Assembly (NCBI GenBank): GCA_037044905.1
Contig: JBAOKB010000074.1
Location: 310,001-374,000, forward strand
From: Hortaea werneckii
Taxonomy: Eukaryota > Ascomycota > Dothideomycetes > Mycosphaerellales > Teratosphaeriaceae
DNA length: 64,000 nt
Direction of reading: 5' to 3'
Within the stretch, counting starts at the first letter, position 1, and each line of letters starts with the position of its first letter. Both the position numbers and the translations under genes were made by a program. Shown one piece after another: positions 29,747-39,174 of the stretch. Below the pieces are notes generated by a model that saw nothing but the letters and a program-made list of their open reading frames with translations, had not been told where the DNA came from and ran no database searches.

Positions 29747-32740
29747 TCAGAATCCATCCTCGTCCCCAGTAGTTACGGCACTACTCTCAAATCCACTCTC
29801 ACCCCCTGAGCTGCCTCCCTTGCTGTCTTTGCTATCGATCCCTTGATGCTGCCGCAATGCCTTACTCGTCGCTTTAAGATTTTGTCCGAAGTCATCTAGT
29901 AAGCGATCGAACTCTGACAGGACGAGCTCAGAATCAGCATCTTCAAGCAGAGAATCAGGGTGTGGTGCGACAGGATTGACGAAGTCAATTTCGCGCTTCG
30001 GTGAAGACAAGCCATTGCCTCGAAGACCTTTGTTGAGCGAGTAATCTGGATCGGCAACCCTAGGGACATACGTAGACGGGTACTTGGGGCTCTCATCCAG
30101 GCTTGGAGGGGCGCCGAAGTCCGGCCAGTGGTCCGTGTTATAGTGTGGCAAGCCAGCAAACATGGAAGTGCGCTCGTGCATCATATCGGCCAAATCCCGG
30201 TTGTAGTCAAATCTAGAAAGGTCCCCGGCTGGTGCTGGTTGTCCCAGTATGGGCTCGGCGTCCATATCAGCAGTACCGGTAAGACTACTTCCTCGCGAAT
30301 GCATTTGCATTGTCTTGTGGCTGAGTCGCTTAGGCGGGCCACCGTCAGAACGCCACTGTTTGTGGTAAGAGAAGCGGTTGCGATCTAAGTCATTTTGCTC
30401 CTTGCTCTCTTCCATGTCAAATGGATTGCCGGAGGTCTCGTACGAAGCAGTTGAACCTGTGGCTGAAGTGGCCGTGGAAGGTCTGACGATCTCAGCCGGG
30501 TCTGCCAATGCTGGCTCCGCCATTCCCATGTCGAGGTCGATCATAGATGCGACAGACTGTCTGACAGGCGAAGCTGCCGTCGGCATGGTAGGCTTGTGCG
30601 GATGTATGTAATCTTTGAAGTTGCCCAGTGGCTCGGTAGCAGTGTGCTTGAGTTGTGGACGAAAGCCTGGAGGCAGCCCTTCTGAACCTTGCGGCGGCAG
30701 GTTCATATTGGCTTCCGGCGACTCAGGCTCAGCTGTACCGGCAGAGTCAAAAGTCCATTCCATGGTCGCACGCTTCTTATCAGCAGATGGAAATTTCCAG
30801 TCCATCGTTGCACGTCTTTCGTCTTTGTTGTTTGGGCCGTAGTCAAATTCAGGTTCCTGCTCCTCTTCTTCCTCGCTTGGAATATGCCGCGAAGTCCTTG
30901 CTTTCATCGTAGGAACATCGCCAAAATCAAAGTTGAATGTCGGCACGCTGGCGTCGAGTGTATTGGCGCTGTCGAGATCGATGACGCTCTCACGCGTCGG
31001 GGCAGGACCGCTCATGCTACGCAGTGGTAGATCGGACAGCGGTTCCAGGTCGTCAATTGGTGTATGTAGCTCATAGGGTGCTGTTCCAGGCTTGAAAAGC
31101 CTGTCCAGTGAGCGCTCGCCGCGGTTGGCGCTCATTTCCTCGTTCTGCTGCCTGAAACGCTCAAGGGGCGTTAGGTTTCGTGTTTGTATAGGCGGCAGAC
31201 CAGCTCCAGCAGGTGCATCGAAATGTCCCTCAGCAAAGTCTTGAGAACCTATCATCATCTGACTGTATCGCCTCCCGAAAGCTTCGTTGAAGTTGTCGGA
31301 TGTGCTGAAATTCCATTCATTTGCATCATCACCAGCCAGATCCTCATCCTCCTCAGCATCATTGACTGGGCCCATCGCGCCGCCAGGGGCCCATAGGGAC
31401 TGACGCTGCCCGCCTTTGTACTCCCATGCTGCATAGCGCTCGATGAGTTTCACGAGAATACTGGTCGGGTACTTCTTGGCGGAATTTGCAATGTAGGGGT
31501 GGGTGAGCACCTCAGCCGCTGACGGTCGCGCCCTCGGGTCGCTGTCCAAACAGAAAGCAATAAAATCCTTCAGTCCGTCGGAGTAGTCGTCGCCCTCGAG
31601 GCGAGGTGGATTGTCCACAACAGTGTGGAATTGATTCTGCGGAACATTCGCATACGGTGGCAATCCAGTCGCTGCCTCGAACATGGTGATGCCATAAGAC
31701 CATATGTCTACCTCAGTGCCGTAAGCCTCGTCGGTCAAGTGGGAACTGGTGATGTGCATCTCCCTCGGAAGATAATGGGGCGTGCCGACAATGGTCCTTC
31801 GCTTGGAGGATCCGTCATCCACCACGCCAACAATGCCAAAATCTCCAAGTTGAATGTCACCCTCCTCGTTGACATATACGTTAGCGCACTTTATGTCTCT
31901 GTGTATCACGCCAATATCATGTACGCTTTTGATGGCGGTGGCCAGCTCACGCGCTATAGGAATGAGGAAGTGCTCCTCGAATCCACGGCGTGGTGGAGGA
32001 TTTGCTCTCATTAAAGTACGAAGACTGCCTCCTGTGCAGTAATCGCTAACGATCCAGAGCTGGTTGTGAAGGTCGAAGGCGTCATGGATCATGTTGATGT
32101 TTCTCGCTTTGCTGTCTTTGAGCTGCTGCAGAATGCCGACCTCCTTGCGGAAGCTGTTGATGGTGTTGTCTTTGTCGAGGTAATGTTCCTGAAAGTCAGC
32201 GTCATCTATGTTGATGATCTTAACGGCCATTAGCTTTCCAGTGGACCTCTCTTTGCACTTATACACCCGCCCGTAACCGCCTTTGCCGATGAGCTCAATG
32301 AAGTCGTAAGGCGGGACAGCGGAGTTAGAGCGCTCGGCATTACGTGCGACGGTCTGGTACATGTCCTTCGCGTCCTGTATCTGCCTCTGCTTGTTTGGCC
32401 CTTCGAAAGGTCCAGGCGCTAAGAGTGACGAATCCATGTTTGCTGCGTATTTAGCTACGCTCGGTAGATCAGGGTGGAAGGAACCAAGCTTAGGGCCAGG
32501 AAAGATGGTGAGCGGGTCGCTGATTGATAGACCACGACTCGTAGGTGTCGAAACACTTGCGCTTTCAAGGTCACGGATGCCTAAAAAGTCCCAGAACTTT
32601 GTAAGTTTGGATGTTTCGGGTTTTTCAAGGACGTCTTCGAGCTTGGGGCGATTCACTGGGCCGCGTGCTAGCTTTTTGCGCGCTTTTTTGCCAGGCTTTT
32701 TGGACTGCCTCGTATGCCCTTGTAAAGATGTGCTGGCCAT
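29747..32740 (-). CDS. STE20/GCK-type serine/threonine kinase
   Basis: 997 residues on the minus strand, start ATG at 32740 (MASTSLQGHTRQSKKPGKK). The frame stays open upstream to 32869 without another ATG, and a GTAAGT near 32873 with TTCAG before the ATG suggests a 5' UTR intron. The kinase domain is ~146-425: glycine loop GKGGYGRVY, Lys174 in MAVKIIN, Glu200 in FRKEVGILQQL, HRDIKCANV at 280-288, DFG at 300-302, and GTPHYLPREM as the activation/P+1 stretch, with DIWSYGITMFEAATG after. These fit an active STE20/GCK-family kinase (polarity, septation or MAPK-upstream roles). The C-terminal ~550 residues are disordered and acidic/Ser-rich, with MDWKFPSADKKRATMEWTF repeat-like motifs. I cannot name the ortholog with confidence. 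It is divergent from the 33375 gene across 634 bp. Confidence 0.85.
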   Translation of the reverse strand: MASTSLQGHTRQSKKPGKKARKKLARGPVNRPKLEDVLEKPETSKLTKFWDFLGIRDLESASVSTPTSRGLSISDPLTIFPGPKLGSFHPDLPSVAKYAANMDSSLLAPGPFEGPNKQRQIQDAKDMYQTVARNAERSNSAVPPYDFIELIGKGGYGRVYKCKERSTGKLMAVKIINIDDADFQEHYLDKDNTINSFRKEVGILQQLKDSKARNINMIHDAFDLHNQLWIVSDYCTGGSLRTLMRANPPPRRGFEEHFLIPIARELATAIKSVHDIGVIHRDIKCANVYVNEEGDIQLGDFGIVGVVDDGSSKRRTIVGTPHYLPREMHITSSHLTDEAYGTEVDIWSYGITMFEAATGLPPYANVPQNQFHTVVDNPPRLEGDDYSDGLKDFIAFCLDSDPRARPSAAEVLTHPYIANSAKKYPTSILVKLIERYAAWEYKGGQRQSLWAPGGAMGPVNDAEEDEDLAGDDANEWNFSTSDNFNEAFGRRYSQMMIGSQDFAEGHFDAPAGAGLPPIQTRNLTPLERFRQQNEEMSANRGERSLDRLFKPGTAPYELHTPIDDLEPLSDLPLRSMSGPAPTRESVIDLDSANTLDASVPTFNFDFGDVPTMKARTSRHIPSEEEEEQEPEFDYGPNNKDERRATMDWKFPSADKKRATMEWTFDSAGTAEPESPEANMNLPPQGSEGLPPGFRPQLKHTATEPLGNFKDYIHPHKPTMPTAASPVRQSVASMIDLDMGMAEPALADPAEIVRPSTATSATGSTASYETSGNPFDMEESKEQNDLDRNRFSYHKQWRSDGGPPKRLSHKTMQMHSRGSSLTGTADMDAEPILGQPAPAGDLSRFDYNRDLADMMHERTSMFAGLPHYNTDHWPDFGAPPSLDESPKYPSTYVPRVADPDYSLNKGLRGNGLSSPKREIDFVNPVAPHPDSLLEDADSELVLSEFDRLLDDFGQNLKATSKALRQHQGIDSKDSKGGSSGGESGFESSAVTTGDEDGF

Positions 32741-33374
32741 GTTGAAGTGGCCTGAAGCCCCGCACGGGGAGATTTGTCGTGGTGGAGAGGGGTGTGTTGA
32801 AGTGCTCGTTGAAGAAAGCAGAGTCGGGGCGAAGCCAAGGAGGGGTGGTAAGACTGGATAGATGAGCACTTACCTGATGCGTAAAGGGATCGAGTAGCCG
32901 TGACCTCTCAGCCGAATGTTGACTTTCCTTGCACGTCCGCTTAAAAAGATGATTTTCCTGCACCCCTAGCCGCCTCCTTCCCATGCCACCTCCCTTCCGC
33001 GTGCAAAGCGACTCGATACAGAAACCATCAAGGTCGAGATGTGCTGGACATGACGATCAACAGGAGGAGGAGGGAGATGGATATAAGAATATCAAAGAGT
33101 GGATGGACAATTGCCCGAAACGCGTGAAGTGAGGTTGCGATATGCTCCTGCTGCAGCGTGGTCGAGAACGCTTGGATCTTTGTCGCTAGCGACATTCTAG
33201 CGTGGCGCCAGAAGCACGCTAAGTGACCCTGCATGGCATGACGTTGGTGTGAAAGCCACTGGAGCCACCTCTGAAGCTGGGGCTTCAAACCGGTTTCTCG
33301 AGCCACTGAACTAGTACAATAGGTATCGAGCCTTATTTTACAAACTAAACAATAAATCATCGACCAAAAACACC
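32741..33374. promoter_or_regulatory. Divergent promoter region, kinase / low-complexity protein
   Basis: About 630 bp between two divergent starts, including the putative 5' UTR intron of the kinase (donor near 32873). No gene is supported on either strand. Confidence 0.35.
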
Positions 33375-34019
33375 ATGTCGAAAACACAGACCAAAGCGCC
33401 CCCGGTGAAGGCACCAGCCAAAGCTCCCAGTGCCAAACCACCAACTAACAAAGCTCCAACGAAGGCGCCAGCGAAACCTTCCTCGCCTGCGCCTACCAAA
33501 CAACCCAACGCTGTAGCCAAGAAGCCACCAACGACCGTTGGCAAAGCAGCAGCGCCCCAAAAACCGTCCCAGGCTTCTTCAGCGCCCTCAACAGCCTCCA
33601 AGGCATCTTCATCCCTAGCCACCGCCCCCTCCAAAGCCGCCTCGACCGTCTCCTCCGCAGCATCAGCAGCCGCCTCGCCCAACTGGATCAACCGCGCTGT
33701 GCAGCAGCAAGTCGCGAACGTAGGCAACTATGCTTCATCCTACTTCTACAACGTCGGCAACGGCGTGAATAAAGTCGGAGAAGGCATCGGGAACAGTATC
33801 ACGAATACCACCAGATACTGGGGCCAAGGGGTAGCGGGCTATGGCAACAACATCAAAGACCAAGTAGGCGTCGGCGGACCGCGTGTGAGCACTGCCGGCA
33901 ATCCCTTGGGGTTGGCAGGCGTAGGTCAGGGCCAAGGGGCCCTGCCGGGTGGGAAGCAGGCGCAGGCGGGGACAAGGAACGCTGGAGGTGGGAGTGCAGG
34001 AAACCCATTGGGGATCTGA
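33375..34019 (+). CDS. Low-complexity fungal protein (Pro/Lys/Ala-rich N terminus, Gly-rich C terminus)
   Basis: Single exon, 214 residues, no signal peptide. The first ~55 residues are a basic P-x-K-A-P array (APPVKAPAKAPSAKPPTNKAP), then an Ala/Ser-rich stretch to ~100. A more conserved-looking core follows: PNWINRAVQQQVANVGNYAS, then NVGNGVNKVGEGIGNSI, TTRYWGQGVAGYGNNIKDQVG and GPRVSTAGNPLGL. The last motif recurs at the C terminus (GNPLGI). The G-N-x-V-x-x-V-G-x-G-I pattern suggests an amphipathic helix, like small membrane- or lipid-droplet-associated proteins, but that is inference. I recognise the architecture as recurring in filamentous fungi without an assigned function. Divergent from the kinase. 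Confidence 0.7.
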   Translation: MSKTQTKAPPVKAPAKAPSAKPPTNKAPTKAPAKPSSPAPTKQPNAVAKKPPTTVGKAAAPQKPSQASSAPSTASKASSSLATAPSKAASTVSSAASAAASPNWINRAVQQQVANVGNYASSYFYNVGNGVNKVGEGIGNSITNTTRYWGQGVAGYGNNIKDQVGVGGPRVSTAGNPLGLAGVGQGQGALPGGKQAQAGTRNAGGGSAGNPLGI

Positions 34020-34384
34020 AGGCAAGAATTCAATATGTTGGAAATCATACACTACGATGTCACGACGAAAGCAAGTAAAGCCATTCTAGTTTGAAAGATG
34101 GATCAATTTGTATTCTTAGAAAGCAATATCTTGTGCTGCAGTAATATCTTCGCTTCAAAAGCATCATCAAGCTTCCCAGGTATACCCCTCGTTTAGATAA
34201 CCACGCAACGCCATTTGCCCAAGGACGAAACGCCTTCCATAAGTTGCAACCAAAATTCATGACTCTTTCCTCCCAAAGCGCCACGCTAAATCCCATCTCA
34301 AAAAGAAAAAAAGGAAGAAAAAAAGGAACGGCCACCCAAATCAACACCATTGCAGGCCTGGCCTGATCATTTGACTGGAATCGC
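34020..34384. other. Intergenic (convergent), no gene seen
   Basis: About 365 bp between two converging genes. The reverse-strand 96-codon frame is a low-complexity shadow, including a purine-rich stretch near 34300. Confidence 0.4.
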
Positions 34385-36436
34385 TCAGCTGCTCACAGAC
34401 TCGGTGTCGCCAACCGGCAACTGATCGAGCTCTTCAGGCAGCGACTCGTCCTCACTATCATCTTCCTCGTCATCATCACTATCATCGTCATCATCCTGCT
34501 TCATACCTGCCGGCTGCTTCCATTCATTATAATCGCCGTCGACCCAGCGCTTGCTCTTCGGCAGGTGATAAGGGTCGAAGGGGAAATACGCTTCAAGCTG
34601 CAAGTGCGCTTCGCCCACCTTGCGATCCATAGCAGTCTCTCGCCGTCCCATATCCATCATGCCACCAGTGGTGTAGTATGTGTAACCATTGCCCAGCCTG
34701 ACGCGCTTGTTCGTCTCTAAGATGGAGAAGATATACAGGAAGCGAATATGGTGGGCAATCTTGGCGAATTCACCGACGATGGCTGGCGAGCACACCTTAA
34801 GCGGGTTTAGTCTGCTGTGAATGTTCTTCTGGAGGGCTTCCTTAACACCAGGCAACCACGCAAGGTCTCGGCCTTCAGCCAGCAAGTCATCTTCGCTGAG
34901 ATCTTCATCGCCGGGTTCCGGAGACGCTGACCCGACGACTAGATCTCTCCATCGGAAGCAAAAGATGTAGAGGATAGCTTGGGCGACAGCATAATACAGA
35001 CAGTACGTGCGCTTGTCTGGACCTCGACTTGAAGGCTCGTACCGACGGCGAAAACCCTCGAGGTGTTCACACAGGATGGCGAAGACGTCTCGCACAGACG
35101 CAGAGGAGAGGTGAGCTCCACGTGCGACGAATGATGCCAGGTAGGCGCAAGCGTGTAGGCGTATGGATGTGGATGCGGACGGCTGGAAGGCAATAGAGAG
35201 ACACTGCTGAGCGAAGAGCGTGGTGTGTTGCGGTAGCGTCTGAGAGAAGTGGAACACGAGGAATTGCGCATGTCGCGTCCGGTTTGGAAGGATGAAGGTG
35301 GCGAAGTGTGAGAGTAGTTGTTGATAGGCATCATTGAGCACAGCGCGCGGTCCATTCTGAATGAGTGGCGTGTAGTACTCAAAGAGCATGTCCAGCGTGC
35401 CATCCATCTTTGCGACCTTCAACCTGACCTCCCGCAGACGCTGCTCGTCCTCGGTGACTGTCTCCTCGGACTCAGATACGGAATCGATATCGCTGTCATC
35501 TGAGTCTTCGGCTTCGGCCGGCTGACCTTTGTGCCCGGTTTGCTGCTGAAGTAACCTTTCCTCGGCCTCTTCCTCTAAGTCTTCAATGTCCAGCTGGATC
35601 TGCACATCAATACTGACCAAGCGCTGGGTGATGATTGACAGTATTTCAGCCTTCAACTCTGGGGCATACTCTGCACATCGTAACAAATGCTTCTGATACT
35701 GCACGTATGAGCGTGTTGTAGCCAGGTCATTCGGGAATTCGCCTTTCATAGCCCTGGCCAGAGCGGCGGAAGCGGACGGAACTTGTCGCAGCAATATTCT
35801 GACGGCCATGTGCACCCTCGTGAACATCGTGGCTCTGTCTACTGGGTTCTCTCCAGCTAAGCGGCCTGACGATGCAGGCAGCCGTGCGAAATGCGCGACC
35901 AAGCTCTGCATGATGGAGGGTATGAATTTCGAGTGTGCAGTCGCCAGACTGGTGAGGAAGCGAATGTAAAGCCCAGCAAATACCTCGTCTCGGCCAACCC
36001 AGGACAGATCCAGCACTGCGGCAGCAAGCTTTCCACATTCTCCAAGCGAGCTGACCTTGGCATCAATAGCCAGTATGTATTTCTTCAGCAGCTTGCCGCT
36101 CGGCGCATCACCAGAGCCAGCATCCTGGCTGAGGGTTTGCAATAGCTTGATGTATTGCGAATCATCTCTCTGGTCTCCGGCTGCTAAATGCCTCTCCACG
36201 CCCAGCCTGACCTCTTCCTTGACCAGATCGAAACTCTTCTCGGTCCAGTCGTCTACGATACGCACATCTACGTTCGGGTCAAACGCCACCTTGAGCTTCT
36301 TCGTGGTAGTGGAGAGGGAAGATTCGTCGTCAGTGTCGAGGTACGAGCTATCTCGCTTCAAGCCAAGGGTAGGGCGCTTCGGCAACGGTGTAGGTGGTGG
36401 CGGCATCGCGCCGCGGGGCGTTGCGACTGAGACCAT
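34385..36436 (-). CDS. RRN3: RNA polymerase I transcription initiation factor Rrn3/TIF-IA
   Basis: Intronless, 683 residues. Rrn3 bridges Pol I to the rDNA core promoter factor and sets rRNA synthesis rate. The N terminus is Pro-rich (MPPPPTPLPKRPTLGLKR). The HEAT-like core follows: YILAIDAKVSSL, LDLSWVGRDEVFAGLYIRFL, HSKFIPSIMQSLVAHFARLP. An acidic segment (DSDDSDIDSVSESEE) occurs at ~315-330, in the place of the phospho-regulated loop of other Rrn3 proteins. Next come KMDGTLDMLFEYYTPLI, FRWRDLV, and KVCSPAIVGEFAKIAHHIRFLYIFSILETNKR, with YFPFDPYHLPKSKRWV near the end. A second acidic tail closes the protein (DDDDDSDDDEEDDSEDE). The family hallmarks are all present and the frame is unbroken. 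Divergent from RPS13. Confidence 0.93.
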   Translation of the reverse strand: MVSVATPRGAMPPPPTPLPKRPTLGLKRDSSYLDTDDESSLSTTTKKLKVAFDPNVDVRIVDDWTEKSFDLVKEEVRLGVERHLAAGDQRDDSQYIKLLQTLSQDAGSGDAPSGKLLKKYILAIDAKVSSLGECGKLAAAVLDLSWVGRDEVFAGLYIRFLTSLATAHSKFIPSIMQSLVAHFARLPASSGRLAGENPVDRATMFTRVHMAVRILLRQVPSASAALARAMKGEFPNDLATTRSYVQYQKHLLRCAEYAPELKAEILSIITQRLVSIDVQIQLDIEDLEEEAEERLLQQQTGHKGQPAEAEDSDDSDIDSVSESEETVTEDEQRLREVRLKVAKMDGTLDMLFEYYTPLIQNGPRAVLNDAYQQLLSHFATFILPNRTRHAQFLVFHFSQTLPQHTTLFAQQCLSIAFQPSASTSIRLHACAYLASFVARGAHLSSASVRDVFAILCEHLEGFRRRYEPSSRGPDKRTYCLYYAVAQAILYIFCFRWRDLVVGSASPEPGDEDLSEDDLLAEGRDLAWLPGVKEALQKNIHSRLNPLKVCSPAIVGEFAKIAHHIRFLYIFSILETNKRVRLGNGYTYYTTGGMMDMGRRETAMDRKVGEAHLQLEAYFPFDPYHLPKSKRWVDGDYNEWKQPAGMKQDDDDDSDDDEEDDSEDESLPEELDQLPVGDTESVSS

Positions 36437-38068
36437 ATTGCCGGGACAATGTATACGGTCATGGAAGGCAGTGCGAGAATGCGTGAGGATATGAATGGGT
36501 GGCGACAGGCAAACACGCCTGGTGTTTTAGTGGTGCAGGTTGCGAATGAATGAAAATTGACTGACAATAGGTAAACTTTAAGCGAAGGACCGTGCGTACG
36601 CTAGTGGCATGGGTGCAGTGGGGAAAGGCCATCAGGGCTTTCCGTGGCATCCCAGGTTTTTAGCTACTACTGTGTATTCATTCGCCTATCTCTTCAACCA
36701 CTTGGTGTCTTGACGGCTTTTATTAAAGTGACTACCCATCACTCGGCAGAATCAAATCCAGCATTCGTGAATGGGCGGGAAGAAAATCTTCCTGATCATT
36801 AAGTCGAAGGAGCCATGGGCCAGAAGAGGATTAACATATGATGCGCGGATTGAATAGAACCTTTTCAATTCAAGTTCTCACTCGTACCCTTTGTATCATT
36901 CGCCTCGCGCGTTTTCCACGTACTTGTACGTGCCCGTTTGGAGGGTTCAGGCAGCATACGAGTATCGGCAAGAGCTGTCAAAGTAGTCGGAAATTTCTTT
37001 CATCTTCTCCCACATTTCTGCTCGACAGGGTTGCGGACCAGTTCAAGGCACACCAGCATTGAGAACTTGAGCCTCTTTCAATGGCTCAACATGAAGCATG
37101 GAGATCCTGCTGATCTGTTTTCCTCTCCCTTGATGCCTTCGAACAGAGTCGCAAGCCGAAAAGGTGAGCTTGGTGCTGCCGCAGGCGCTTCTTAGATCAC
37201 AGGAGTCCTTTCGCACTGGCAGAGGAGCGTACGCAGCATCGATGGAAGTCGAGCGAGGGTGCACTGTAGCGTATGTTTAAGGTCTACACCAAAATGGAAT
37301 GAGCCCTTCAATAAGCGCACCATGCTGAGCGACATGAGAAATGTAAAGAGGACTAGTATGAACGACATGGAGAAATTGGAGGCGGAACTCAATCTTATAT
37401 ATTTATATGTCACGGGTGTAGTGAGAGCAACTCCCAGGCTTGTCTCTCTAGCAAGGGAAACACACTTGGGCCTACTTCGAGAAGGAGTCGGTGTGACCTA
37501 TGGATCAAAGTTAGCAGCCGTGCTAGACCATGATGCGATGTCAAGTGAAGTGCTGTGGAGCGTTTCAGAAGTCCATATAGATCATTGAGACGCAAGCGTC
37601 TCTGACATAAGAGGTACCAGAAATATTGTATAAATTGTATGTTGGTTGTCATCATTGCAGAATGTGAATTTGCTGGTGGGAAGAGGATGCAGATGGTAGG
37701 CGGTACGTACCTTGTAAGATTCTGGCAGCATGTGACCTCTTAGTAAGATGATAGATCTTCTCGAGGAACACTGCTGCCTTCGATGGAATCTGCAAACATC
37801 TCCTCCGCGATGGTTCGGCATTGGAAAAAACCTGAAATGAAGGATCGCACTGGGAAAGAAAGGCGGAAGTCGTGAGACGAGATTTCTGGAGCTCATCCTA
37901 GCGTCGGATGAATTCCGCTAAACACCCGAAATCGCCAAGACCCACGCCAAATTCTCGCGCAAAGTGGAGGGCTCGAGAAGACGATTCTGTTAGCCAGCAA
38001 CGACGACGTCGCCGACCACCGCATCCTTCTAACCCACCACCGTCAACAGGACCAACACCGCCGTCAAA
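36437..38068. promoter_or_regulatory. Long divergent intergenic between RRN3 and RPS13
   Basis: About 1.6 kb, the longest gene-free stretch between two core genes here. No gene is supported; the frames are short and unremarkable. I looked for tandem AACCCTAA-type ribosomal-protein promoter elements and did not find a clear copy. The stretch includes an AT-rich spot near 37390-37410. Confidence 0.4.
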
Positions 38069-38826
38069 ATGGGTCGTTTGCACAGCAAGGGCAAGGGTAT
38101 CTCCGACTCGGCCATCCCATACTCGCGCACCCCGCCGGCGTGGTTGAAGACCACCCCCGACCAGGTCGTCGACCAGATCTGCAAGCTGGCCAGGAAGGGT
38201 GTCACCCCGTCTCAGATCGGTGTTGTCCTGAGGGACAGCCACGGTGTTGCCCAGGTCAAGATCGTGACCGGTAAGAAAGATTGGGATACAGCCTTGGGAA
38301 TGGGGAAGACAAGAGATGCGGAATGCTAACACAATGGATGTGCAGGTAACAAGATCCTCCGTATCCTCAAGGGCAATGGTATGGTACACCCCGTGTGAGC
38401 CTCGAAAAGAGAAGAGTGGAAGAATGCAGCCTACCTGGCTGGCAAGAGAAATTGGACCACAAACTTCCAGAGCTTTGCTCTGCAACATATGCCTCTGCAT
38501 CGGTCACAGACTGACAGAGTGATTTAATAGGCCTCGCACCGGAGATCCCCGAGGACCTTTACATGCTGATCAAGAAGGCAAGCTATCTCAATTTTGCCCT
38601 ATCAAATTTCAAAAGATGGACGAACAGTATCCTAACAAAGCTCACCTTACAGGCCGTCGCCGTCCGCAAGCACCTTGAGCGCAACCGCAAGGACAAGGAC
38701 AGCAAGTTCCGCATGATTCTGATCGAGTCCCGTATCCACCGCCTGTCTCGCTACTACAAGAAGGTCGGTGCCCTTCCGCCAACCTGGAAGTACGAGTCCG
38801 CCACCGCCAGCACCCTGGTCGCTTAA
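38069..38826 (+). CDS. RPS13: 40S ribosomal protein S13 (uS15)
   Basis: Four exons: 38069-38270, 38346-38378, 38531-38577 and 38653-38826, totalling 151 residues, the exact usual length. uS15 binds 18S rRNA helices in the small subunit and is essential. The protein begins MGRLHSKGKGISDSAIPYSR and continues PPAWLKTTPDQVVDQICKLA, then (after introns) TGNKILRILKGNGLAPEIPE and AVAVRKHLERNRKDKDSKFR, and ends in RIHRLSRYYKKVGALPPTWK followed by YESATASTLVA. Introns are 75, 152 and 75 bp. The first two have GTAAGA/GTATGG donors and CAG/TAG acceptors; the third starts with GC. All joins are in phase (introns 1 and 2 split a Gly codon). Codon use is strongly biased to C-ending codons, as expected for a ribosomal gene. 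Confidence 0.97.
38578..38652 (+). other. GC-AG intron of RPS13 (intron 3)
   Basis: The exon ends LIKK (AAG) and the intron starts GCAAGC, with acceptor CTTACAG before GCCGTCGCC. Only this GC donor gives the conserved KKAVAVRKH join. The surrounding AAG|GCAAG is the strong consensus usual for GC-AG introns. Confidence 0.85.
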
Positions 38827-39174
38827 GCGTAGTCTCCAAAGACGAAGCCGGTCGCGGAGAAGAAATGGACAAGATTCCGCTGAGCATTTACTGCGCATGG
38901 CGTTGGTGGAACACAGCCGGCGACCATTGCCAGGCGCCTGGCTTGAGATTATATTAGCTTAGCCAAGTCAAAAATTGAGAGCAAGCAAGCTTTACGCGAT
39001 CACGTACTCGATTTCAAAATTCTTCCCGTAACTATGTACAATAACGTAAAACTACTGAACTTAAGAGGAGACGGGTATCGCTTGATAATCAGTGCAAGAT
39101 ATTCCACCCATCAAGCTGTCGACTCAAAACACTAGAATTGCAATCGGAGCATGGCATTAATGGCCACTGTCCCA
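38827..39174. other. Intergenic (convergent), no gene seen
   Basis: About 350 bp between converging RPS13 and the LMBD1 gene; 3' UTRs expected, nothing else seen. Confidence 0.4.

Noticed and set aside
32741..32869. N-terminal extension of the kinase
   Set aside because: The extension has no ATG and overlaps a GTAAGT donor, so it is likely 5' UTR.
37890..38068. A typical ribosomal-protein promoter element upstream of RPS13
   Set aside because: No clear AACCCTAA or CAGTCACA-type copy was found.
38379..38530. A box C/D snoRNA inside RPS13 intron 2
   Set aside because: No RTGATGA box C paired with a CTGA box D at proper ends.
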